Origin: Enterovibrio baiacu
GTDB taxonomy: Bacteria > Pseudomonadota > Gammaproteobacteria > Enterobacterales > Vibrionaceae
Length of the DNA stretch: 64,000 nucleotides
NCBI RefSeq assembly: GCF_004120195.1
Contig: NZ_SCHN01000007.1
Span: 248,001-312,000 of the forward strand
Direction: 5' to 3'
In this document: piece by piece, positions 46,962 to 59,630 of the stretch
How the letters are laid out: each line of letters opens with the position of its first letter
Position numbering within the stretch: the first letter of the stretch is position 1
Translations under genes and position numbers: made by a program
The notes under the pieces: generated by a model
The model's input: the letters and a program-made list of their open reading frames with translations, nothing else
Databases searched by the model: none
What the model was told of the DNA's origin: nothing

Positions 46962-48566
46962 TTGATCTCTACCGCTAACATCACCATGCAGTTTGGTGCC
47001 GAACCTTTATTTGAAAACATCTCTGCGAAATTCGGTAACGGCAACCGTTACGGCCTTATTGGCGCGAATGGCTGTGGTAAATCCACCTTCATGAAGATTC
47101 TTAGCGGCGCGCTTACGCCGAGTTCTGGCAATGTGTCTATCACGCCAGGGTTGAAGCTCGGCGTCCTGAGCCAGGACCAGTTTGCGTTCGAGCAGTTCAA
47201 TGTTATCGATGTTGTGATCATGGGCGACCGCAAGCTTTGGGAAGTGAAGCAAGAGCGTGACCGCATCTACTCTCTACCTGAAATGACCGAAGAAGACGGC
47301 ATGAAAGTGGCAGAGCTAGAAAGCGAGTTCGCCGAAATGGACGGTTACACTGCGGAAAGCCGCGCGGGTGATATCTTGCTTCAAGCGGGTATTGATGAAG
47401 AACTGCATTTTGGATTGATGCAGCAAGTCGCGCCTGGTTGGAAACTGCGTGTTCTCTTGGCGCAAGCCCTGTTTGCGAACCCAGATATTTTGTTGTTGGA
47501 CGAACCAACAAACAACTTGGACATTCACACGATCAACTGGCTTGCAGAAGAGTTAAGCCAGCGCAAATGCACCATGATTATCATCTCGCATGACCGCCAC
47601 TTCCTGAATTCAGTGTGTACACACATGGCGGACATCGATTACGGCGAACTGCGCATCTATCCAGGTAACTACGATTACTTCTTAGAGGCATCGAGCATGA
47701 TCCGCGAACAGCTATTAGCGGGCAATGCCAAGAAAGCCGCTGAAATTAGCGAGCTGCAAGAGTTTGTTAACCGCTTTGGTGCAAACGCATCGAAAGCAAA
47801 ACAAGCGAGCTCTCGCGCTAAACGCATGGACAAAATCAAGCTTGATGAAGTGAAATCATCTAGCCGCATTAGCCCTTCTATCAACTTTGGTGAAGGCAAG
47901 AAATTGCACCGTCAAGCGCTAGAAATTCAAGATCTTGGTCATGCCTTTGGCGACGAAGTGTTATTCGAAAAAGGAAATTTGTTACTCGAAGCCGGCACAC
48001 GCTTAGCGGTTATTGGCGAGAACGGTGTGGGCAAAACTACCCTACTTCGCTGCCTGGTGAACGAATTAGAACAAACCCAAGGCATTGTGAAGTGGTCTGA
48101 AAATGCGTCTATCGGTTATTGCCCACAAGACAGCACAGCAGATTTCGACAATGACTTGTCCATCTTTGATTGGATTTCACAGTGGCGCACCGTTAAACAT
48201 GATGATTTGATGGTTCGCGGTATCTTGGGTCGCCTGTTGTTTACGGCGGACGATGCAAACAAGAAAGCCCGAAACTGTTCAGGTGGTGAAAAGAACCGTC
48301 TACTGTTTGGCAAGCTCATGATGCAAGACATCAATGTGCTTGTGATGGATGAACCAACGAACCACATGGATGTAGAAGCCATTGAAGCATTGAACAACGC
48401 ACTGAAGGTTTATACTGGTACATTGATCTTCGTGAGTCATGACCGCGAATTTGTTTCTTCGCTTGCCACATCAATCATTGATGTAAAAGACAAGAAGTTG
48501 GTTAATTTCCAAGGAACTTACGACGAGTACTTGGCGCACCAACAAAAAATATTGAACGTGGCATAA
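46962..48566 (+). CDS. ybiT: ABC-F family ATPase YbiT
   Basis: Soluble ABC-F protein of 534 residues with two nucleotide-binding domains and no membrane part, acting at the ribosome. First domain: Walker [10 protein letters not shown], Walker [13 protein letters not shown]. Second domain: GENGVGKTT, signature [12 protein letters not shown], Walker [11 protein letters not shown]. The pattern follows E. coli YbiT. The start is TTG 46962 ([11 protein letters not shown]) with AGGAA eight bases upstream; the longer frame from TTG 46911 has no support. Preceded by a large intergenic gap. Confidence 0.93.
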   Translation: MISTANITMQFGAEPLFENISAKFGNGNRYGLIGANGCGKSTFMKILSGALTPSSGNVSITPGLKLGVLSQDQFAFEQFNVIDVVIMGDRKLWEVKQERDRIYSLPEMTEEDGMKVAELESEFAEMDGYTAESRAGDILLQAGIDEELHFGLMQQVAPGWKLRVLLAQALFANPDILLLDEPTNNLDIHTINWLAEELSQRKCTMIIISHDRHFLNSVCTHMADIDYGELRIYPGNYDYFLEASSMIREQLLAGNAKKAAEISELQEFVNRFGANASKAKQASSRAKRMDKIKLDEVKSSSRISPSINFGEGKKLHRQALEIQDLGHAFGDEVLFEKGNLLLEAGTRLAVIGENGVGKTTLLRCLVNELEQTQGIVKWSENASIGYCPQDSTADFDNDLSIFDWISQWRTVKHDDLMVRGILGRLLFTADDANKKARNCSGGEKNRLLFGKLMMQDINVLVMDEPTNHMDVEAIEALNNALKVYTGTLIFVSHDREFVSSLATSIIDVKDKKLVNFQGTYDEYLAHQQKILNVA

Positions 48567-48674
48567 GCGCAAAGAGTAAACATGAGCAATCGCGATGGTG
48601 TTTATCCGTCGTCAGAATAGGCAACGTGTCGTGTGCCATTGAGCGCACGACAACTTTTTATGGAGACACTCTTC

Positions 48675-49085
48675 ATGACAGAACAAGAACGCATTGAGCT
48701 ACAACAAAACAACCCGCTTCATGGCCTCAAGCTTGAAGACATGTTGAGCCAATTGGTTGACCATTACGGCTGGGAAATTCTTGATACAGCCATGCGCTTT
48801 AACTGCTTCAGCACAAAACCAACGATTGCGAGCAGTGTGAAGTATTTGAAGAAAACCGAATGGGCACGTGAGAAGCTGGAAAACTTCTATCTATACCGCT
48901 TCAAACGTATGCCAAAAGCGAGCGAAGCAGAGTTTCAAATGCCACCGCGTGCGCGTACTTTTGCACACGGCATTGAACCCCGTGAGCCAATGGAATTAAC
49001 GGTTGAATCTATTTTGCTTTCACAAGCAAAAGCGGCATCTGCACATAAGGCGCGTTCTTCACGCGGTCGCTTTAACCGCCGTTAA
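48675..49085 (+). CDS. VF530-family (DUF2132) DNA-binding protein with extended tail
   Basis: A 136-residue protein. The N-terminal 75 residues match VF530/DUF2132: NPLHGLKLEDMLSQLVDHYGW, then CFSTKPTIASSVKYLKKTEWAREKLENFYLY. This small helical family binds DNA. The remaining 60 residues are an extension ending in a basic tail (KARSSRGRFNRR) that could add nucleic-acid affinity. ATG 48675 has GGAG at proper spacing; frames from 48633 or 48660 lack a site. Monocistronic. Confidence 0.87.
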   Translation: MTEQERIELQQNNPLHGLKLEDMLSQLVDHYGWEILDTAMRFNCFSTKPTIASSVKYLKKTEWAREKLENFYLYRFKRMPKASEAEFQMPPRARTFAHGIEPREPMELTVESILLSQAKAASAHKARSSRGRFNRR

Positions 49086-49138
49086 CCGACATTCGGTTAT
49101 GCATTTCGCACGTAATGTCGAATAGCACGAAGCAAAAC

Positions 49139-49168
49139 AAGCCAAACCTTCATGGGTTTGGCTTTTTC
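49139..49168 (+). terminator. Terminator after the VF530-family gene
   Basis: AAGCCAAACC-TTCAT-GGGTTTGGCTT stem with T tail. Confidence 0.85.
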
Positions 49169-49318
49169 TTATCTGTAGAACGTGAAACTTTTCGTGTTGT
49201 TAGCCACTCTTAACGTTAAACACGTATACCTAAACAACCTCAAGATGCTGTTTAGGTTTAAGCGGTGCTAGGCTGCAATAAGGTTAGTCAGTCACACGAA
49301 TTAAATTGGGAAGTAAGC

Positions 49319-49768
49319 ATGTTTTCAAAACTGTCATCCATTCTTAGAGAAGTCTTTGCCGAAGATGGCGGCAGCGCAGCATCTCATGAACATCTTTATC
49401 AACGCGCGATGGCAGGCTTGCTGTGTGAAGTTGCTAGTGCAGATCATGAACTCGACGAACGCGAAGAAACCGCAAAAACGAGGATGCTGAGTGTGTTGCT
49501 CGACATTGACGATGAAAAAGCCAAAAGTCTTGTCGAACAAGCCCGCGTAGAGTCATCACAATCCGTGTCACTTTACGATTACACGGATAAATTGCGTCAG
49601 CTAGAGCCTGAGCAACGGTTCGCATTGATCAAAGCGATGTGGGAAGTGGCTTACGCTGATGGGCGGCTGGATCCGCTGGAAGAATCCGTTATCCGTAAAA
49701 CCGCCGAGCTACTGTATGTGGATCATGCGCTGTTCATTAAAGCGAAATTGGACGCGCAACCTGAGTAA
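49319..49768 (+). CDS. TerB-like (tellurite resistance family) protein
   Basis: A 149-residue all-helical protein with a TerB-type domain. Repeated acidic metal-binding-like helices are visible: LLCEVASADHELDEREE and MWEVAYADGRLDPLEE. These internal repeats are typical of the TerB/DjlA-N superfamily. No ter operon is present, so tellurite resistance is not implied; the domain is more general. ATG 49319 has GGAAG upstream. It converges on btuD. Confidence 0.85.
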   Translation: MFSKLSSILREVFAEDGGSAASHEHLYQRAMAGLLCEVASADHELDEREETAKTRMLSVLLDIDDEKAKSLVEQARVESSQSVSLYDYTDKLRQLEPEQRFALIKAMWEVAYADGRLDPLEESVIRKTAELLYVDHALFIKAKLDAQPE

Positions 49769-49798
49769 CCCGCATATCGTACTCATCATGGCTATCAA

Positions 49799-49829
49799 AC
49801 AAAAAGACTTGCCGAAGCAAGTCTTTTTA
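49799..49829. terminator. Bidirectional terminator, TerB-like gene / btuD
   Basis: AAAAAGACTTGC-CGAA-GCAAGTCTTTTT, a perfect 12-base stem with A/T runs, between convergent genes. Confidence 0.9.
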
Positions 49830-50585
49830 CTATTCGCTAAGCATCAACATCTGCCCGTCAACATGAATGCGCTTAAGCCGTGTTCCAAACACCTGCTCTA
49901 ACGTTTCCACGTCCATGACACTTTCCGGTTTGCCTTGCGCCACGACATGCCCATTTTTCAGCAGTAACACGCGATCTGCGTCCGTAAGCGTTCTGTTGAT
50001 GTCATGGTTAGACATGACGACCGCGATGCCCTTCTCGGCAATCTGACGCACCATTTTGTACATGACACTTTGTTGAGCAATATCCAATGCCGTCGCGGGC
50101 TCATCAAGAAGTAAGAATCGCCCGTCAGGATTAATATCCGGCCAAATCTGCAAACACACGCCCGCTAAGCGAACACGTTGCCATTCGCCCCCGGATAATT
50201 GGTCTGTGCTCCGGTTAAGTTTGTCTTCAATGCCCAACATCATACAAACGTCGCTGACCGCTTTTTCTAACGATGTCGGGTCGATCGCTTTGAGCGCAGA
50301 CAAACTTAAACGGAGATACTGATAGACACCAATAGCAAACGCTGGGCGCTGCTGCTGGCTCAAATAGGCACGCTGTCTTGCCAAATGTTTGCTGTCAATA
50401 TCATCCAGATGTTTTGCATCAATGGAGACATGTCCCTGTCCTTCAGTTAAACCAGACAGAAGTTCAAGCAAGGTACTTTTTCCGCTTCCGTTCGCGCCGA
50501 GTAGATGCACAATTTCGCCAGGTTCAACACGTAAGTTAAGTGGCATTAAGCGGGTCGACAACGCGACATTTTTTGCTTCGATCAT
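49830..50585 (-). CDS. btuD: Vitamin B12 ABC transporter ATPase BtuD
   Basis: A 251-residue ATPase of the cobalamin importer BtuCD. Walker [10 protein letters not shown], signature [13 protein letters not shown], Walker [14 protein letters not shown], and [10 protein letters not shown] switch. The pattern follows E. coli BtuD ([10 protein letters not shown] vs LSQQQTPPFA). ATG 50585 has GAGG upstream and overlaps the btuC stop by four bases; the frame is open to 50606. No btuE or btuF gene is adjacent. Confidence 0.95.
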   Translation of the reverse strand: MIEAKNVALSTRLMPLNLRVEPGEIVHLLGANGSGKSTLLELLSGLTEGQGHVSIDAKHLDDIDSKHLARQRAYLSQQQRPAFAIGVYQYLRLSLSALKAIDPTSLEKAVSDVCMMLGIEDKLNRSTDQLSGGEWQRVRLAGVCLQIWPDINPDGRFLLLDEPATALDIAQQSVMYKMVRQIAEKGIAVVMSNHDINRTLTDADRVLLLKNGHVVAQGKPESVMDVETLEQVFGTRLKRIHVDGQMLMLSE

Positions 50586-51568
50586 ACGCGCCTCAACAAC
50601 ATCCAAATGAACAGCGGCGCACCAATCGTCGTGGTTACCGAACCGACAGGCAATTCTGCTTCTACAATGGCCATGCGACCGATGGTATCAGCGACAAGCA
50701 AGAGTGAAGCCCCCGCTAACGCTGACAGAGGAAGCAAGAAGCGATTTTCTGTGCCTAACCATAAACGCAGAAAATGTGGCACCACTAGCCCAACAAAGCC
50801 GATGACGCCCGCCATCGCGACTGATGCACCCACTAACACGCTGACCGTGAGGATCAACTGCCAGCGAAGCGTTTGGATATTCAGCCCCAGTTGTTTTGCC
50901 GGTGTCTCTCCTAACATCATCAAGTCAAGGTTATTGCCTTGCGTGCAAAGCCACAACACCGCAGGAACAACCAACACCGAAAGCGTCAATTGCGCCCAGT
51001 GAACACCCGAGAGGCTGCCCATCAACCAGTAAAGCAATTGACGCAGGTTAAGGTCTGAACTGAAATAAAACGCCCACGTGACAATTGCACCCGACAAGAT
51101 CCCCAAGGCAACACCGATGAGAAGCAATCTTGCCGTAGACATGGTGCGTTTTCGGGCAAGCCACACCAGTATGGCCGTAAAGGCGAGCGCGCCTAGCATG
51201 GCAGCCGCCATCAGCCCATATTGACTCGCTAATGAAGGAAACAAGAAAAGCACAATCACCAAGGCGAGGCTTGCACCACCAGAAATACCAAGCACGCCAG
51301 GTTCTGCTAAGGGATTACCAAGAAGCACTTGAAGCACAGCCCCTGAGACCGCAAGAGATGCACCAATAAGAATGGCTGCAATCACGCGAGGAACACGCAG
51401 TTCCATCAGTAATTGGTGTTCTAACGGGGAGTCATAGAAGAACGGTGTAATCCATATCTCCCCCGCTGAAAGTGATAACACCGCGCACAAAACCATGAGT
51501 GCGGATGCAATGCCTAAAGAAAGGTGCCAACGTCGCGTTCGACGCTCAACAAGTTGAAGTAAATGCAT
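50582..51568 (-). CDS. btuC: Vitamin B12 ABC transporter permease BtuC
   Basis: A 328-residue permease of the FecCD/BtuC family with about ten predicted spans. Typical patterns: [39 protein letters not shown] and [16 protein letters not shown]. It forms the channel with BtuD. It is 63 bases downstream of astE, on the same strand, in the same region where E. coli has pheST-ihfA-btuCED. Confidence 0.95.
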   Translation of the reverse strand: MHLLQLVERRTRRWHLSLGIASALMVLCAVLSLSAGEIWITPFFYDSPLEHQLLMELRVPRVIAAILIGASLAVSGAVLQVLLGNPLAEPGVLGISGGASLALVIVLFLFPSLASQYGLMAAAMLGALAFTAILVWLARKRTMSTARLLLIGVALGILSGAIVTWAFYFSSDLNLRQLLYWLMGSLSGVHWAQLTLSVLVVPAVLWLCTQGNNLDLMMLGETPAKQLGLNIQTLRWQLILTVSVLVGASVAMAGVIGFVGLVVPHFLRLWLGTENRFLLPLSALAGASLLLVADTIGRMAIVEAELPVGSVTTTIGAPLFIWMLLRRV

Positions 51569-51631
51569 GGTTTTACGATCTAAACATCAATGGGCGCCAA
51601 CCATACAGAGAAGCATCATAAATGAAAAGCG

Positions 51632-52705
51632 CTAACTCGCGGCAATCGGCCCGGGATCGCGCTCTACATTCACATAGAGCGGTCGCGAGAAGTCTGGGGT
51701 AAACGGTTTTACGAGCAAGCATGCACGCTGACCCACGGCGACGTTAGCATTGGGAAACACCACGGCTTCTCCTCCAACCTCTGACACGTACTCTTTACCA
51801 TTTTCTTCCGCTAACGCCTCGCCTTCTTTAAAGAAGGTAAAATTTGCCGCATCGTTACTGAATGCCAGCGTAAACGCATCGTCCGTTTTGGTGATGGTTC
51901 GGCTGACCTTGTAGATATCAAACGGTTTGCTGTTTGCTGAAGCGTCGTACGTTTTGTGACTGAGTAAGGCGATGAGGCCCTGTTTCAGAGGCTCAAACTC
52001 TGTCATGTCGTTTTTATACAATGGCGCGACACGACCCATCTCAAATGTTGCTGCCAGTGCGCCAAACTTTTCTCCACTCCACCAACTAAACGTTGAAGAG
52101 GGTGTTCGGCTTAACAGCATGGCATCCATTTCAGCGCATTGTAGGAACGACGCCAAGGGGCGAATATCCGTTGCGTGGCTTGATGCTGGGATAACCGCAA
52201 ACATGTAGTGCTTCGAATCTCGAATGGCGCTGTGCAAATCAAAGTGCCATCGCTCCCGGGATGTTTCACCGGTATTCATTGTCGAAAGCGAAAAGAAATT
52301 TTTAACGTGACATTGTAACCTATTTGCCAATACGCACTCGGCGTTTCGGTGATCGTTCTCACCAGCAAAAAGTCGATTTAGGTTTTCTTCAATAAAGCGC
52401 GTGTAAGCGTGAATAGCCGTGGGATGTGCGATGATAAACAGCGTGCGTTCTGTGGGCACAAACAGCCCTTCCACGATGTCTTTTACCAAGTTATCGACTA
52501 ATTCAATGGGCGCGGTTTCGTCACCATGAATGCCCGAAGAGATAACAATGTCTTTCGTCGGATTTGGCGGTGAGATTTCAACGACACCAATATCGTGATG
52601 CTTCACTTCTACCCCATTGTCTAAGGTAAACACTTGGGGTGCAAAGTTAGCAGGAGGATATAGCGTATGTTGCAGGAAGCCACCAGAGAGATAACTATTA
52701 ATCAT
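51632..52705 (-). CDS. astE: Succinylglutamate desuccinylase AstE
   Basis: Zinc hydrolase of 357 residues that completes the arginine succinyltransferase pathway, releasing glutamate and succinate. Zinc ligands: SGIHGDETAPIE (His and Glu) and WHFDLHSAIR (His). The catalytic Glu is probably in FEMGRVAP. The other ast genes are not in this window, as is common in Vibrio. It sits between ihfA and btuC; the ihfA terminator lies upstream, so it has its own promoter in 52706-52908. Confidence 0.9.
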   Translation of the reverse strand: MINSYLSGGFLQHTLYPPANFAPQVFTLDNGVEVKHHDIGVVEISPPNPTKDIVISSGIHGDETAPIELVDNLVKDIVEGLFVPTERTLFIIAHPTAIHAYTRFIEENLNRLFAGENDHRNAECVLANRLQCHVKNFFSLSTMNTGETSRERWHFDLHSAIRDSKHYMFAVIPASSHATDIRPLASFLQCAEMDAMLLSRTPSSTFSWWSGEKFGALAATFEMGRVAPLYKNDMTEFEPLKQGLIALLSHKTYDASANSKPFDIYKVSRTITKTDDAFTLAFSNDAANFTFFKEGEALAEENGKEYVSEVGGEAVVFPNANVAVGQRACLLVKPFTPDFSRPLYVNVERDPGPIAAS

Positions 52706-52908
52706 TATATTGTCCCTAATTTATACCCACCTTTTTGTCGCCATGACGGTGGTTGATCGTATCTTTTAGACAATATACAAATCTAACAATGTGACAACAA
52801 TGATTTCGCCTAAATGGACGATTGAATTGAGAGATAGGCGTTTGATAGTCATACCCTAAAAGCACATAGAACCGTTTACATAGCGAGATCTTGGTGAATT
52901 TCAGGCAA

Positions 52909-52941
52909 TAAAAAACCGCAGCGATTGGGCTACGGTTTCTT
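52909..52941 (-). terminator. Terminator of ihfA
   Basis: On the minus strand: AAACCGTAGC-CCAATC-GCTGCGGTTT followed by a T-rich tail. Confidence 0.8.
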
Positions 52942-52960
52942 CTAACGTCACACTGGACTG

Positions 52961-53257
52961 TTATTTTTCTAGCTTGGCATCTTCAACGCGTGCTTTTAGC
53001 TTCTGTCCCGGACGGAACGTCACCACACGTCGAGCAGTAATTGGGATATCTTCACCCGTTTTCGGGTTGCGGCCAGGACGTTCATTCTTGTCTCGAAGAT
53101 CGAAGTTACCGAATCCCGACAGCTTTACTTGTTCGCCAGCTTCAAGCGCTTTTCGAACTTCTTCAAAAAAGGCTTCAACAGTCTCCTTGGCGTCCCGCTT
53201 GCTCATTCCGACGTTTTCAAACAGGTTCTCAGCCAAATCGGCCTTGGTGAGCGCCAT
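52961..53257 (-). CDS. ihfA: Integration host factor subunit alpha
   Basis: DNA-bending protein, 98 residues. HU/IHF fold with the DNA-contact motif [12 protein letters not shown] including the intercalating Pro, and starts [17 protein letters not shown], as in other Vibrio IhfA. It acts with IhfB. Between pheT and ihfA lie a pheT terminator and about 370 non-coding bases, so ihfA has its own promoter here. Confidence 0.98.
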   Translation of the reverse strand: MALTKADLAENLFENVGMSKRDAKETVEAFFEEVRKALEAGEQVKLSGFGNFDLRDKNERPGRNPKTGEDIPITARRVVTFRPGQKLKARVEDAKLEK

Positions 53258-53629
53258 AGGTCATTCCCTCAAGAAATGTTAAACACAAATGTGATACGTC
53301 GTATCTACACCACGATATTTCACTGCATCGAAATATTCATTTACTGTTCATTCGAGCAGTCAGTTCCTCTGCAGCAACTTAACAACAGTGTAAGCCAACT
53401 GGCTGATTTGCGCCAACTTTTTTCCATATCATTATTTAGAACAGTGCTCTGTTTATGAGTTTTTCATTCGTGAGACATGCATAAAAAGTGATACACTTAT
53501 TTTCCACTTCTCTCATTATCATCTGTTTTTACTGAACTTTTATCGTTTGCGTAAGGTCATTTGTTTCACGTCTGATAAAACATTGATTTATCAGAGTGAT
53601 AGGTGTTAGAACTTTTAGACATAAAAAAA
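53258..53629 (-). promoter_or_regulatory. Upstream region of ihfA
   Basis: About 370 bases on the minus strand between the pheT terminator and ihfA. No coding frame is convincing. Presumed ihfA promoter region; I do not see a clear IHF self-binding site. Confidence 0.45.
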
Positions 53630-53653
53630 GCAGCCTAATGGCTGCTTTTTTAT
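53630..53653 (-). terminator. Terminator of pheT
   Basis: AGCAGCC-ATTA-GGCTGCT followed by seven T on the minus strand. It nearly repeats the stem of the terminator at 420-450. Confidence 0.85.
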
Positions 53654-53667
53654 TGATATTTTTCATT

Positions 53668-56055
53668 TTAGTCGCGAAGATTCGCGCCAAATTTTTCGCC
53701 AAGGTGTGAAACTACTGCCGCAACTGACTCAGAAATATCGCTTTCTTCGAGTGTGCGTTCGTCAGATTGAAGGGTCAGCGCAATCGCCAAACTCTTCTTA
53801 CCGTCTTCAACACCTTTACCTTTATAAAGGTCGAACAGCTTAGACGCTTTGATTAGCGCATTGTCTGTATCCAAACAAGCACGAACAACCGCTTCTGACT
53901 CAACCTCATCACCCACAATCACAGCGATGTCGCGACGGTTCGCAGGGAACTTAGAAATCACTACCGCTTCTGGGATAATACGTTGGTTGATCGCAGCCCA
54001 CTCGATTTCGAACACGATAGTACGGCCGTTAAGACCAAACTTGCGCTCTAGTTCTGGGTGAACAGTACCGATGTGACCAACGATTTTGCCGTCAACTTCT
54101 ATAGCTGCGCTTTGACCTGGGTGCAGTGCTGGGTGCTTAGCGGCTTTAAAGCTGTATGCCAGCTCGTTAGCCGTAAGCTCAAGAATCGCTTCCAAATCGC
54201 CCTTCATGTCGAAGAAATCAACGCCATTCGTCGCGATGTCCCAATGCTCTTCAGAGCGTGGGCCTGCAATCACGCCTGCAAGCATCATTTCTTGACGCAT
54301 GCCGTTTTCAGCAGACGCTTCAGGAATAAAGCGAAGACCCGCTTCAAACAAACGCACACGTGGTTGCTGACGTTTTTGGTTGTAAGCAACGGTGTTGAGT
54401 AGACCCGTCCACAGGCTCAAGCGCATTGCTGACATGTCCGCAGAAATTGGGTGCGGCAGAATCAATGGCTCAACGTTTGGAACGATCAACGCTTGTTGCG
54501 AAGGCTCTACAAAGCTGTAGGTGATCGCTTCGTGGTAACCACGGTCAACCAACAAATCACGCACACGTTTCAGAGGCTGGTTCGCTTCTTTGTGTAGGTT
54601 CATTGTTAGGTGTGCTGCCGGCGCTTGGTTTGGAATGTTGTCGTAACCGAAGATACGGCCAACTTCTTCAACCAAATCTTCTTCAATGGCCATATCAAAA
54701 CGCCATGAAGGTGCTTTCGCTGTCCAACCTGCATCTGTGGTTTCAACGTCACAACCCAGGCGAGTCAGAATTTCTACAACGTCGTCGTTTGAAATGCTGT
54801 GGCCTAGCAAGTTATCTAGCTTGGTGCGACGCAGAGAAATGGTTTTCGCTTTTGGTAGGTTCTCTTCAGACTCTTGACCAACGATCTCCCCTGCTTCACC
54901 ACCACAGATTTCAATCAGTAGCTGTGTTGCACGTTCCATCGCATGGAACTGAAGATTTGAATCTACGCCACGCTCAAAACGGTGAGATGAATCTGTGTGC
55001 AGGCCGTAGCTACGTGCGCGACCACGAATTGCATCTGGCGCAAAGAATGCGGCTTCAAGCAATACGTCAGTCGTTTCGTCATTCACACCAGAGAATTCGC
55101 CACCAAAGATACCGGCAATCGCCAGTGCTTTATTGTGGTCAGCGATAACAAGGGTGTTGTCGTTAAGCTCAGCTTCGTTACCGTCCAGAAGAACCAGTTT
55201 CTCGCCTTGCTTCGCCATGCGTGCAACGATACCACCTTCGATCTTAGAAAGATCAAATGCGTGCATTGGTTGGCCTTGCTCTAGCATCACGTAGTTTGTG
55301 ATATCAACGATTGGGTCGATAGAGCGCACACCGCTACGACGCAATTTCTCTTGCATCCAAAGTGGCGTTGCTGCTTTCACGTTTACGTTGCGAACAACAC
55401 GGCCTAGGTAGCGAGGACACGCTTGTGGTGCTTCGATAGCAACAGCAATTTTGTCGTCAATTGACGGCGCAACTTTTTCGAATGCTGGGTCAGTCACTTC
55501 TGCGCGGTTCAACACGCCGACTTCACGAGCCAGACCTTTGATGCTCAGACAGTCAGCACGGTTTGCCGTTAGGTCTACATCAATGGTGACGTCGTTCAGT
55601 GCAAGGAACTCACGGAAATCAGTACCGATAACCGCATCAGCAGGCAGTTCCATGATGCCGTCAGACTCAACATCAATACCTAGCTCAGTGAATGAGCAAA
55701 GCATGCCGTGTGAAGGCTGACCGCGAAGTTTCGCTTTCTTGATTTTGAAATCGCCAGGCAGCACAGCACCTACCGTTGCTACTGCAACTTTCAAACCAAG
55801 GCGACAGTTAGATGCACCACAAACGATGTCTAGCAGCTCTTCGCCGCCAACGTTCACTTTGGTTACACGCAGTTTGTCAGCATCAGGGTGTTGACCACAC
55901 TCAACAACTTCACCGACAACGACGCCGGTAAACTCACCAGCAACAGCTTCTACGTCGTCTACTTCTAGACCAGCCATGGTGATTTGGTGTGCCAGTTCTT
56001 CGCTATTTACAGCAGGTTTAACCCACTCGCGAAGCCAGGATTCACTGAATTTCAT
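53668..56055 (-). CDS. pheT: Phenylalanyl-tRNA synthetase beta subunit
   Basis: Beta chain of the tetrameric PheRS; 795 residues, the same as E. coli. N-terminal tRNA-binding EMAP-like domain (about 40-150, with HPDADKLRV), B3/B4 editing domain (about 210-370), B5 and the C-terminal ferredoxin-like anticodon domain ([12 protein letters not shown]). It follows pheS by 19 bases. A terminator lies just downstream. Confidence 0.98.
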   Translation of the reverse strand: MKFSESWLREWVKPAVNSEELAHQITMAGLEVDDVEAVAGEFTGVVVGEVVECGQHPDADKLRVTKVNVGGEELLDIVCGASNCRLGLKVAVATVGAVLPGDFKIKKAKLRGQPSHGMLCSFTELGIDVESDGIMELPADAVIGTDFREFLALNDVTIDVDLTANRADCLSIKGLAREVGVLNRAEVTDPAFEKVAPSIDDKIAVAIEAPQACPRYLGRVVRNVNVKAATPLWMQEKLRRSGVRSIDPIVDITNYVMLEQGQPMHAFDLSKIEGGIVARMAKQGEKLVLLDGNEAELNDNTLVIADHNKALAIAGIFGGEFSGVNDETTDVLLEAAFFAPDAIRGRARSYGLHTDSSHRFERGVDSNLQFHAMERATQLLIEICGGEAGEIVGQESEENLPKAKTISLRRTKLDNLLGHSISNDDVVEILTRLGCDVETTDAGWTAKAPSWRFDMAIEEDLVEEVGRIFGYDNIPNQAPAAHLTMNLHKEANQPLKRVRDLLVDRGYHEAITYSFVEPSQQALIVPNVEPLILPHPISADMSAMRLSLWTGLLNTVAYNQKRQQPRVRLFEAGLRFIPEASAENGMRQEMMLAGVIAGPRSEEHWDIATNGVDFFDMKGDLEAILELTANELAYSFKAAKHPALHPGQSAAIEVDGKIVGHIGTVHPELERKFGLNGRTIVFEIEWAAINQRIIPEAVVISKFPANRRDIAVIVGDEVESEAVVRACLDTDNALIKASKLFDLYKGKGVEDGKKSLAIALTLQSDERTLEESDISESVAAVVSHLGEKFGANLRD

Positions 56056-56074
56056 TTATCAATTACCCCAATGC

Positions 56075-57545
<1,471 letters not shown>

Positions 57546-58910
57546 ATGAATAAGAAAATGCGGTTTAGAAGAAGCCGCTTCACACAGTCAGTTGGTATTA
57601 CCGCCATTTTGTCGTCTTCTATGCTATTCGTAGCAGCACCGAGTTTTTCAGAAACGATTGCATTGGACGCCTCACAACACTCCCCACTTCCCGTCGATAT
57701 CACACCGATGTTTATTAGCCTAGGTTTCGATGACAACCTCGACGTCGATGGCATGACATGGACTTTGGCGTTTTTAAACAGTCGGAAAAATCCGCAAGGC
57801 GCGGATCGATTCGCCAACGCACCGCTTAGCGCAAGCTTTTTCATGCACTGCAGCCCTGCGAGAACAAATGAAGACGTTTTAGCATTGTGGCGAAAGGCGA
57901 ATAAGGCGGGTCACGACATTGGTAATCACACCGAAACGCACCCTGATGACAAAGTGAACTGGAATCCACTCGAAAGCTGGATGACTACAGAAGAATGGCA
58001 AGACGAAGTCGCGCGTTGTAATGCCCTGCTGCTTGCTCCGGAAAATGAAGGTGGCATTGGATTAGAGACTGTCAGCGGTTTCCGGGCGCCGTTTCTAACC
58101 TATAACGAAAACACCTTATCAGCCATTGCAGCCAATAAGATCACTTATGACGTTAGCTTCCCTGCGGGCATCACACCAGAACATGACGGCACAAATAATT
58201 ACTGGCCGCATACGCTTCATGATGGCAGTAAGGAACATGACCTCGCCGTTAACGGTGGGTGGAAGCCACCTGTTTCTGCGCAACCATCGCTATGGGAAGT
58301 ACCGTTACACACGCTGATTGTTCCGCCTGATTCAGAAGCGGAGAAATATGGCCTGACGTACTCACTGAGAGACAAGATCGCTTCACGCGTTCCTTGGTTT
58401 GATGCGGTTTCAGGAAAAGGTGACAACTTTGATTGGAATTTGTATTCGGAACCCGCTTGGGGCGCTGCAGGTTTAAATGAAGATGACGTTGTGGCGATTT
58501 ATAAATACAACCTCGACCTAAGGTTACGCGGAAACAAAGCGCCGTTGGTTTTGGGGCTGCATTCTGGATTTTATGGGTATGTGAATGGTCAAGAGCACTT
58601 CGGCATGCCTGAAACAACGGTTGAGAACAGACGACGGGTATTGGAACGCTTTACTGATTATGCATTATCGAAATCGTCGGTTCGATTCGTAAACCATAAG
58701 CAGTTGATTGATTGGATGAAAGCACCAGATGCGTTAACCCTATGCCCTAATGAAGAATGGGATGTGTACCAGACATACGAAGCGAGTGACACTGTCACGT
58801 ATAAAGGAAAGAAATACCAAGCAAGTTGGTGGACGACACAACAGATCCCTGCCCTTTACGAGAGCTCACCTTGGCAAGAAATCACAATTTGTACGCCACA
58901 TACTGAATGA
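57546..58910 (+). CDS. Chitin-oligosaccharide deacetylase (NodB domain plus CBM5/12)
   Basis: A 454-residue secreted carbohydrate esterase. Signal peptide about 1-35 (cleavage near SFSETIAL). NodB/polysaccharide deacetylase domain: catalytic LGFDDN (D62-D63 region) and metal His in GNHTETHP (H128, H132), then GFRAPFL. The C-terminal part (about 395-452) is a chitin-binding CBM5/12 module: EWDVYQTYEASDTVTYKGKK and YQASWWTTQQIP. This layout matches the chitin disaccharide deacetylases of Vibrio. Expected to convert GlcNAc2 to GlcNAc-GlcN outside the cell. ATG 57546 has AAGGC upstream; ATG 57522 is possible. It lies on the opposite strand to the translation cluster that surrounds it. Confidence 0.85.
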   Translation: MNKKMRFRRSRFTQSVGITAILSSSMLFVAAPSFSETIALDASQHSPLPVDITPMFISLGFDDNLDVDGMTWTLAFLNSRKNPQGADRFANAPLSASFFMHCSPARTNEDVLALWRKANKAGHDIGNHTETHPDDKVNWNPLESWMTTEEWQDEVARCNALLLAPENEGGIGLETVSGFRAPFLTYNENTLSAIAANKITYDVSFPAGITPEHDGTNNYWPHTLHDGSKEHDLAVNGGWKPPVSAQPSLWEVPLHTLIVPPDSEAEKYGLTYSLRDKIASRVPWFDAVSGKGDNFDWNLYSEPAWGAAGLNEDDVVAIYKYNLDLRLRGNKAPLVLGLHSGFYGYVNGQEHFGMPETTVENRRRVLERFTDYALSKSSVRFVNHKQLIDWMKAPDALTLCPNEEWDVYQTYEASDTVTYKGKKYQASWWTTQQIPALYESSPWQEITICTPHTE

Positions 58911-58936
58911 TTAGACTCCTCGGATTTTAGGCAAAG

Positions 58937-58963
58937 AAAAAGGGGAGCCGAAGCTCCCCTTTC
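58937..58963. terminator. Terminator of the thrS-infC-rpmI-rplT operon, also serving the deacetylase
   Basis: AGGGGAGC-TTCG-GCTCCCCT type stem on the minus strand followed by TTTTTTC; a stable UUCG loop. It lies between convergent rplT and the deacetylase gene. Confidence 0.85.
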
Positions 58964-58986
58964 ACGCGAAATCTATTCTGTAATAA

Positions 58987-59355
<369 letters not shown>

Positions 59356-59382
59356 CTAATTTGTTAATAATACTAAGAAAAA

Positions 59383-59577
59383 TTATGCGTATGGAAGCAT
59401 ACGAACAACTGCTGCTACTTCGCACTTAGGCAAAATCGCGTTTGGACGCAGTTGACGTTTGTTCTTAGTAGTACGCTTAGTCAGGATGTGACGTTTAGTT
59501 GCGTGCTTGTACTTAAAGCCGCCAGCAGTTTTCTTGAAACGCTTAGCTGCACCTTTGTTTGATTTCATCTTAGGCAT
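59383..59577 (-). CDS. rpmI: 50S ribosomal protein L35
   Basis: Ribosomal protein L35, 64 residues, very basic ([35 protein letters not shown]). Middle of the infC-rpmI-rplT block. A strong hairpin lies between infC and this gene. Confidence 0.98.
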   Translation of the reverse strand: MPKMKSNKGAAKRFKKTAGGFKYKHATKRHILTKRTTKNKRQLRPNAILPKCEVAAVVRMLPYA

Positions 59578-59630
59578 GATGAATAACTCCGCATTGTATG
59601 CATGTTAATAACTATGTAATTTGGCGAATA

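Noticed and set aside
49319-49768. Tellurite resistance function for the TerB-like protein
   Set aside because: The domain is widespread in unrelated contexts and no ter genes are nearby.
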